A DNA stretch of 12,706 bases, taken from NCBI GenBank assembly GCA_902984215.1, contig CADWAF010002525.1, positions 1 through 12,706 on the forward strand, written 5' to 3'. The position numbers and the translations under genes are program-made. Position 1 is the stretch's first letter. Every line of letters starts with the position of its first letter. The notes under the pieces were generated by a model that did no database searches, had not been told where the DNA came from, and saw nothing but the letters and a program-made list of their open reading frames with translations. Positions 7,277 through 12,706 of this stretch are shown in pieces. The DNA comes from Willaertia magna. Lineage: Eukaryota; Heterolobosea; Eutetramitea; Acrasida; Naegleriidae.

Positions 7277-7661
7277 TTGTCTTACTAAGTAGAAGAAACC
7301 ACTAAGTAGGAAAAAACCAATTTATTAACAAAACAATTTATTGTTAATAATTAATAATGTAAAATAATTCGATTATGTAAATAAAATTAAATAATAAAAC
7401 TAGTCTTTGTGTAACAATATGTACTTGGAACGTCTATGTTTCGTTCATTGTACAACAATTACTTAGGAACATTTAAAGGGTTTGAATTTCTAGTTTGAAA
7501 TTTATGTTCCTAATTGATGCCAAATCGCACCTGTCAGCATTCAACAACCAAAAAAAAATTGAAAAAAATTGTTATCCTTTCGTTAAGCAAGAAACTGCAT
7601 TATTATTGAATAGTTTATTTCTTCAAAAAAAATTAACTATTAAATTGAATTCATATATGAT
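7277..7661. other. Intergenic region between C2 gene and IQ-repeat gene
   Basis: No gene is supported here. It contains an imperfect 17-nt tandem duplication (7284..7300 and 7301..7318, both beginning actaagtag). A 9-bp hairpin follows (ttattaaca 7322..7330 with tgttaataa 7342..7350), a plausible 3' end of the C2 transcript. A 10-bp inverted repeat ttaggaacat / atgttcctaa lies at 7463..7472 and 7504..7513, and could be a promoter element of the downstream gene. The A-rich run up to 7661 fits a 5' UTR. Confidence 0.5.
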
Positions 7662-10600
7662 ATGGAAATTAATGAAATAATATATATACTACTAGGAAGT
7701 GTTGGAGGAGCAATGTTAATAATAATTCTATTTTCAGTATTTATCGTATTATTCTATAAAATTTATAAAAGATTTAAAAAACGTGACAATGATGCATCTT
7801 CTCCATCAATTACAACAAATAAAAAGAAATTTAAACAAGAAGATGACAATAATGATATCCATAATAATAATGAAGAAGAAGAAGATTTAAAAGAAGATCA
7901 TAAACAACAATTACTTTCAAATACAGAACAACAACAAGAAGAACAAGTAGAGGAAATTTCTACAAAAAATATTTCAACCAACTCTTTAACTCCAAGAAAA
8001 TCTAATCATAGCAGCCTTGGTGATATAGATGACGATGAATTGGAGGCTGAAATATTTAATAATAAAGAAGAATTTAATGAAGAAGATGATGAAAATAATT
8101 TATTGGAAGATAATAATGAAGGATCTAGTTTAATTAATAGCGATTTTCATAAAAAAGTTATTTCTAAATTAAAACCTATTAAGAAATTATTTAAATATGA
8201 AGGTACTTTAAATTCCCCAGTTCCTTCAGACTTTTTCGTATTAGAAGAAGAAGAAGATAATGATGAAGCTCATTTATTGAGAATGCGCGAAGTTGAAACT
8301 CCTGAAGAATATAAAGAACGCACAGAAGTAGAAGAAAAGAATGAACCAAAGGAAGAAGATGAAATTATAGTAAAACCTATTAAACCTGTAAAAAAGATGG
8401 GAAAGATAGAAGCTTCAAGCGTTCTTGTTCCTATTATTGAAAAAGAAGTGATGGAGAATAGAGAAATTAAAACTAAGAACATGATAGAATTTGATGAACA
8501 AATAGAAGAAGAAGTTATTGCTGTTGTTGACCTATCACTTGATGAAATAATTTTACCAACAGAAACACTTAATGAATTAACCAACATAGAAAAAGTTGAT
8601 GAAATTCAACAACAAAAAGAAGTAGACAATTCTGTGAATGATCTTGAAAATTATTCAATTGTACAATCATTGATAAAAAGCCAACTTTGTAAGAAAGCGC
8701 TTGAAAATGAAAAGGAAAGGATATCTCAATTACAAAATATTTTAAGAAATTTGAATTTAGCTATTGAGAAAAGAAGAGAATTTCAACAAGAACTTGAGGA
8801 TATACCTCTATTACAAACTTTAATTAAATCTTTTAATGCTAAACAAAGAATTCAAAATGAAATTTTGGATCTTCAATTGATACAAGCTTTGTTAAAAGCA
8901 AGTTTAACTAAAAAGAGAACAAGTACTTTATCTTCGTTTATGATAGCTGAAATTGAAAGATTTATTCTTAAATCAAAAAAGCGAGATGTTAATACGTTAC
9001 AAACAGCCATGGTTGGATTTAATGAGAGAAAACAGTTACAATTAAATGTAAATAGAATTATTTTATTACAATCTATGGCAAGAAGAAAATTAGTTAATAA
9101 GACAAGTAATGAAATTATCTCTAAAAATGTAGAGATAAATGAATTAAACAATTGTTTAAAAGCTATAATTCAATCCAATGCAAAAAGATCATGCTTTTGC
9201 AAAGAAAGAAATGATTTACTTTTACTTCAATCTATGAGTAGATCATTTATTGAAAGACAAAAAGTTAAATCATTTAAACATTTTGTTATGTTACAAAATG
9301 CACAATACAAAGGAATTTCTTCTAGAGAAGAATTGAGACAACAATTAAATGATATTATAACATTACAATCCCTAATGTTGTCTTCTACAGATAGAAAATA
9401 TCTTAAAAATCAACAAAATTTATGTGAAATAATTAAAACAATAGCAGAGTCAAGAAATGTAAATAAAGAAAAATTGAACTGCTTTATATTTATTGGAGTG
9501 TTGCAAGCAATAGAAAAAGGAAAACTAGCGAGAAACAACTACTTAAAATGTATTTCTCAAATTATAACACTAGAGAGTGTTTTGAAAGGTAGCACTTTGA
9601 GAACTAATGTTAACAAAGATTTAAAGAGGGCAAACACGCTACAAGCATTAATTATGGGAAACGGCTGTAGAAAGGAGCTAATCAAAAATTATAAAAGAAT
9701 TAATATGATTGAAACTGCTTTGAGAGGTCACATTTCAAGAGTTAATGTCGTTAAAGATTTAGATAGAATAAGCATAATGCAATCGTGTATAAGAAAGAGA
9801 TTAATTATGAAAGATTATCGTAAGGAAACCTCCAACGAGTTAGATATTGCCATTTCTTTACAATCAATCATTAGAGGATATTATACAAGAAAAGATTTAG
9901 AGGAACAATTGGAAAAAATAGATATGATAAAAGCTTGTTCAAAACAAAAACTATTGTCATTGAATATCAAAATACAAAAAGAGCTTTTGATTTTACTTCA
10001 ATCATTAATACGTGCGTATTATCAACAAAATAATTTACACCAAGTTATAAACGATGGTATACACTTACAAGCAATAATGAGAAGATTTATTTTCTGTAAA
10101 GATTATCGTAACCAACTTTCAAATTTACAAACACTTCAATTTACTTGGAAATCCTCAATAGAGCAAAGAAAATATAATACTGAGAAAGATAAAGTTATTC
10201 TTCTTCAATCAATTATAAAAGGAATAACTTCTAGAGATAGAAATACTAGTGATACAAATAATGTTATTTATTGTCAATCTATAATTAAGAGTTATTTAAG
10301 AAATAAGGAAATGAATAATGATACCAAGGATATAATAACCTTCCAAAGAGTGTCAAAGAGATTTATGAATATTCAACATTTGAGAAATAATGTAGATAAA
10401 ATTTTTACATTACAATCCTTGGTTAGGAATTATTTAGTGAAAACTGCTTTAAAGAATGAATATCTTTCAATTTTACTTTTACAATCCAATATCCGTATGA
10501 AACTAAATAAGGACAAAAAGGAGAAACAAATGTTTAATCTTATTTTGTTACAGACTATTGCAAAAAAGCACCTAACTTTAAAGAACAAACAAACAACAAT

Positions 10601-12706
10601 ACATAAACTTGAATTACTTCAATCAATATTCAGACACTTACAAATCAAACAAAAAGTGAACTCTGATCTAAACAGACTATTTCTATGTAATGCTATAGTT
10701 AGAAGATTTGTAACTCATAAAGCCTATAAACAAAGTGTAGATGCAGTAACAACAATACAAGCATTATACTCGGGTTACAAAACAAATGATAACAATAGAG
10801 TACTCATAGATATGGTTAAAGTTTGCCAAGCAACATTAAGGGGATCATTGGCAAGAAAAGATTTGGTGATAGAAAAAGAAATTGAATCAAGCAATAGACG
10901 TCAAATATTAACAGAAACTTCTATTCTTATCCAAGCATGTCATAGAGGACTTACGGAAAGACAAATTAAAAAGGATGAAAAACAAAGAATAATATTGTTA
11001 CAAAGTTTAATTAGAAAGAAAAGAGTTTATAAGAAACTCACAGACCTCAGACAATGTGGTACAATATTACAGGCGTTATGCAGAAATCATTTTACTTTAC
11101 TCAAATATACCGAAGAAAAGTCATCTATTTTAACTTTACAATCACAAATTAGAAGACATTTAATTGAAACAATAACCCTAACTGAAATTGAGAGATTACT
11201 ATTACTCCGAGCTGTATCTAGAACTTATGTGCTTCAAAGCAATACGAAAAAACAAAAAGTGTTATCTTTATATATTGGAGCATTATCTAAATCCATGAAT
11301 GAAAGATATAAAGTAAATAATGACATTCAAAATATTATTTTCATGCAATCATTGATAAGAAGGTTTATTACCAAAAATAATTATGACAACTCGATCAAGA
11401 AAATAGAACAAACACAGGCATGTATAAAAGGAAAAAATCAAACTTTAATTTTTGACTCTGAAATCAACAGATTAATTATTTTACAAAGCCTATTAAGACA
11501 ATATATTGAGTATAAGGTATTTAAAACATCAAATGATCAACTCTTACTTGTAGGAAGCTTGATACTTAGATATTTGACCACAAAGAATTATGAATTATCT
11601 ATGAATAGATTAAAGTATATCCAAAGTAATTTGATTGGAAACTATGTAAGATTTGAAACTCAAAAAGAAATTGACAAAGTCATTATAATACAATCATTCT
11701 TCAGTGGAAGTTATATACAACTTCACATCAAAGAACAAAATGATTTTGCCTTAAGAATACAATCTTTGACAAAAGGAAAGAAAGAGAGACAAGTGTTATT
11801 CGTTGAAAGAAATCAATTAATTACTTTGCAATCTGTTGTGAAAAGATATATTTGTAAATTACAATTTAATGATGACAAAAAGGATATTGCTTCAATTCAA
11901 AGTGTTTGCAGGGGAAGATTGGAAGTTTTAAACAAAAACCAAAATATCACAAATATCACATTACTCCAATCAATTTACAGAGGGTATAAAGAAAGAAAAG
12001 AAACTGTGAATCAAATCAATAGAATATTGTTAATTGAGGCGTTAATAAGAGAATATAATAATCAAAGAAAGAAGAGATTATATTTGGAAGCAATCAATAA
12101 TATTCAATCATTATACATGAGTTATTCAACAAGACATAATGTTGTAAAAGATTTAAATAGAGTGGTTATTTTGGAGACATTAGAAAGATCATATTTAAAT
12201 AACAAGAAAAAAGATAATTTGATCAATTGTATAATCCAACAACAAGCTGTTATTGTTGGTCACAAATCAAGAAATCAATTCAAAAAAGAGTTAATATTTA
12301 TGGCATTGGTGAAAGGATTTTTGAATAAACAACAAATGAAAATTGATAAAGAAAGAATTGAAGTTCTTCAAAGTTTATCCAAGGGATATATTCAATCAAA
12401 GAGAAATAGATTTGAAAATGAGTCATTTTATATAATTCAATCTGTTATTTTACAATATCAAAGTAGTAAATTATTCTTGTTGGAAAAACAAAGAAATTTG
12501 AATTTACAAAGTGCAATTAGAAGATTTATTCAAAACAACGAATTTGAAAAATCCAAACAATTACTTATTTCATTGCAATCTGCTTGTTTGGGAGAGTTTA
12601 TTAGAAGAAAGAAAGATGTTCAATTGTCATCCATCACAAATATTCAATCTATCATTAAAGGCATTCAACAAAGAGATGATGTTAAAAATAATGTAAGAAG
12701 AGTATT
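7662..12706 (+). CDS. Membrane-anchored giant IQ-repeat protein (3' end beyond window)
   Basis: I translated the whole stretch: 1681 codons without a stop or visible intron, open at the window edge. The start is the first ATG after an in-frame TAA at 7641. Residues 6-32 are one hydrophobic helix (IIYILLGSVGGAMLIIILF...) followed by KIYKRFKKR, so the bulk should be cytosolic. Residues 42-330 are an acidic, Glu/Asp/Asn/Gln-rich linker. From residue 333 to the edge there are about 57 tandem units of 23-24 residues with consensus [IL]xxLQSxIRxxxxxKxxxxD. Several match the full IQ motif, e.g. LQSIIRGYYTRKDL at 733-746 and CQATLRGSLARKDL at 1055-1068. IQ motifs bind calmodulin or related light chains. 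Many units are degenerate. Similar repeat density is known in ASPM and myosin necks, but no motor, CH or other domain is visible. Function unknown; a long helical scaffold tethered to a membrane is inferred. Confidence 0.85.
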   Translation, partial: MEINEIIYILLGSVGGAMLIIILFSVFIVLFYKIYKRFKKRDNDASSPSITTNKKKFKQEDDNNDIHNNNEEEEDLKEDHKQQLLSNTEQQQEEQVEEISTKNISTNSLTPRKSNHSSLGDIDDDELEAEIFNNKEEFNEEDDENNLLEDNNEGSSLINSDFHKKVISKLKPIKKLFKYEGTLNSPVPSDFFVLEEEEDNDEAHLLRMREVETPEEYKERTEVEEKNEPKEEDEIIVKPIKPVKKMGKIEASSVLVPIIEKEVMENREIKTKNMIEFDEQIEEEVIAVVDLSLDEIILPTETLNELTNIEKVDEIQQQKEVDNSVNDLENYSIVQSLIKSQLCKKALENEKERISQLQNILRNLNLAIEKRREFQQELEDIPLLQTLIKSFNAKQRIQNEILDLQLIQALLKASLTKKRTSTLSSFMIAEIERFILKSKKRDVNTLQTAMVGFNERKQLQLNVNRIILLQSMARRKLVNKTSNEIISKNVEINELNNCLKAIIQSNAKRSCFCKERNDLLLLQSMSRSFIERQKVKSFKHFVMLQNAQYKGISSREELRQQLNDIITLQSLMLSSTDRKYLKNQQNLCEIIKTIAESRNVNKEKLNCFIFIGVLQAIEKGKLARNNYLKCISQIITLESVLKGSTLRTNVNKDLKRANTLQALIMGNGCRKELIKNYKRINMIETALRGHISRVNVVKDLDRISIMQSCIRKRLIMKDYRKETSNELDIAISLQSIIRGYYTRKDLEEQLEKIDMIKACSKQKLLSLNIKIQKELLILLQSLIRAYYQQNNLHQVINDGIHLQAIMRRFIFCKDYRNQLSNLQTLQFTWKSSIEQRKYNTEKDKVILLQSIIKGITSRDRNTSDTNNVIYCQSIIKSYLRNKEMNNDTKDIITFQRVSKRFMNIQHLRNNVDKIFTLQSLVRNYLVKTALKNEYLSILLLQSNIRMKLNKDKKEKQMFNLILLQTIAKKHLTLKNKQTTIHKLELLQSIFRHLQIKQKVNSDLNRLFLCNAIVRRFVTHKAYKQSVDAVTTIQALYSGYKTNDNNRVLIDMVKVCQATLRGSLARKDLVIEKEIESSNRRQILTETSILIQACHRGLTERQIKKDEKQRIILLQSLIRKKRVYKKLTDLRQCGTILQALCRNHFTLLKYTEEKSSILTLQSQIRRHLIETITLTEIERLLLLRAVSRTYVLQSNTKKQKVLSLYIGALSKSMNERYKVNNDIQNIIFMQSLIRRFITKNNYDNSIKKIEQTQACIKGKNQTLIFDSEINRLIILQSLLRQYIEYKVFKTSNDQLLLVGSLILRYLTTKNYELSMNRLKYIQSNLIGNYVRFETQKEIDKVIIIQSFFSGSYIQLHIKEQNDFALRIQSLTKGKKERQVLFVERNQLITLQSVVKRYICKLQFNDDKKDIASIQSVCRGRLEVLNKNQNITNITLLQSIYRGYKERKETVNQINRILLIEALIREYNNQRKKRLYLEAINNIQSLYMSYSTRHNVVKDLNRVVILETLERSYLNNKKKDNLINCIIQQQAVIVGHKSRNQFKKELIFMALVKGFLNKQQMKIDKERIEVLQSLSKGYIQSKRNRFENESFYIIQSVILQYQSSKLFLLEKQRNLNLQSAIRRFIQNNEFEKSKQLLISLQSACLGEFIRRKKDVQLSSITNIQSIIKGIQQRDDVKNNVRRV
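8658..12706 (+). repeat. About 57 tandem IQ-like protein repeats (23-24 codons each)
   Basis: Counted from my translation. The period is mostly 23 codons (69 nt), set by a hydrophobic pair, LQS or IQS, then Arg/Lys at +4 to +5 and an aromatic or Leu. Variants replace the Gln by Glu, Lys, Gly or Cys (for example in IEALIRE, VKGFLNK, VGSLILR). Units are well diverged from one another at the DNA level, so this is an old array, not a recent microsatellite-like expansion. It continues past the window end. Confidence 0.8.

Noticed and set aside
7495..7680. 61-codon + strand frame just before the IQ gene
   Set aside because: Has a non-ATG start and overlaps the IQ gene start in another frame; no recognisable protein features; probably leader sequence.
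8270..8587. 105-codon minus-strand open frame rich in Ser and Ile
   Set aside because: Antisense of the GAA/GAT-rich acidic linker of the IQ protein; composition explains it.
1..12706. CRISPR arrays, tRNA, rRNA or bacterial operon signals
   Set aside because: No spaced identical repeats, cloverleaf or rRNA-like segments seen; introns and the LINE indicate nuclear eukaryotic DNA.

Overview
This 12.7 kb window looks like nuclear DNA of an AT-rich microbial eukaryote. Evidence: a non-LTR retrotransposon, a GTAAGT...AG intron splitting a C2-domain gene, a secreted protein with signal peptide and N-glycosylation sequons, Asn/Gln/Glu-rich low complexity, and an IQ-repeat protein. The style recalls Amoebozoa (dictyostelid-like), but nothing here fixes the lineage. 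All recognisable genes are on the + strand.

1-5057: a dead but nearly full-length LINE of about 5.0 kb (28..5042). It is bracketed by a 15-bp direct repeat (13..27 and 5043..5057) that looks like a target-site duplication. ORF1 begins with a coiled coil. Its stop overlaps the ORF2 start as ATGA. ORF2 is ordered APE endonuclease, reverse transcriptase, thumb, RNase H, CCHC zinc knuckle. The first 3.55 kb carries about 18 in-frame stops, frameshifts and two internal deletions, one removing RT motif A. The RNase H part is a clean 401-codon frame with all four catalytic residues.

5058-5539: intron-like DNA with an 80-bp foldback, then an orphan 3' exon encoding the C-terminus of an NADP-dependent MDR oxidoreductase. 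The LINE probably landed in an intron of this gene; its earlier exons are not in the window.

5634-6302: a secreted, probably N-glycosylated protein, possibly ependymin-related. 6687-7276: a two-exon gene for a single-C2 protein with the full five-Asp calcium site.

7662-12706: the most striking object, an uninterrupted frame of 1681 codons running off the window end. It encodes an N-terminal transmembrane anchor, an acidic linker, then about 57 tandem IQ-like units of 23-24 residues. This suggests a membrane-tethered, very long calmodulin- or light-chain-binding rod. The C2 protein and the IQ protein are both potentially calcium-linked, but a functional link between them is only a guess.
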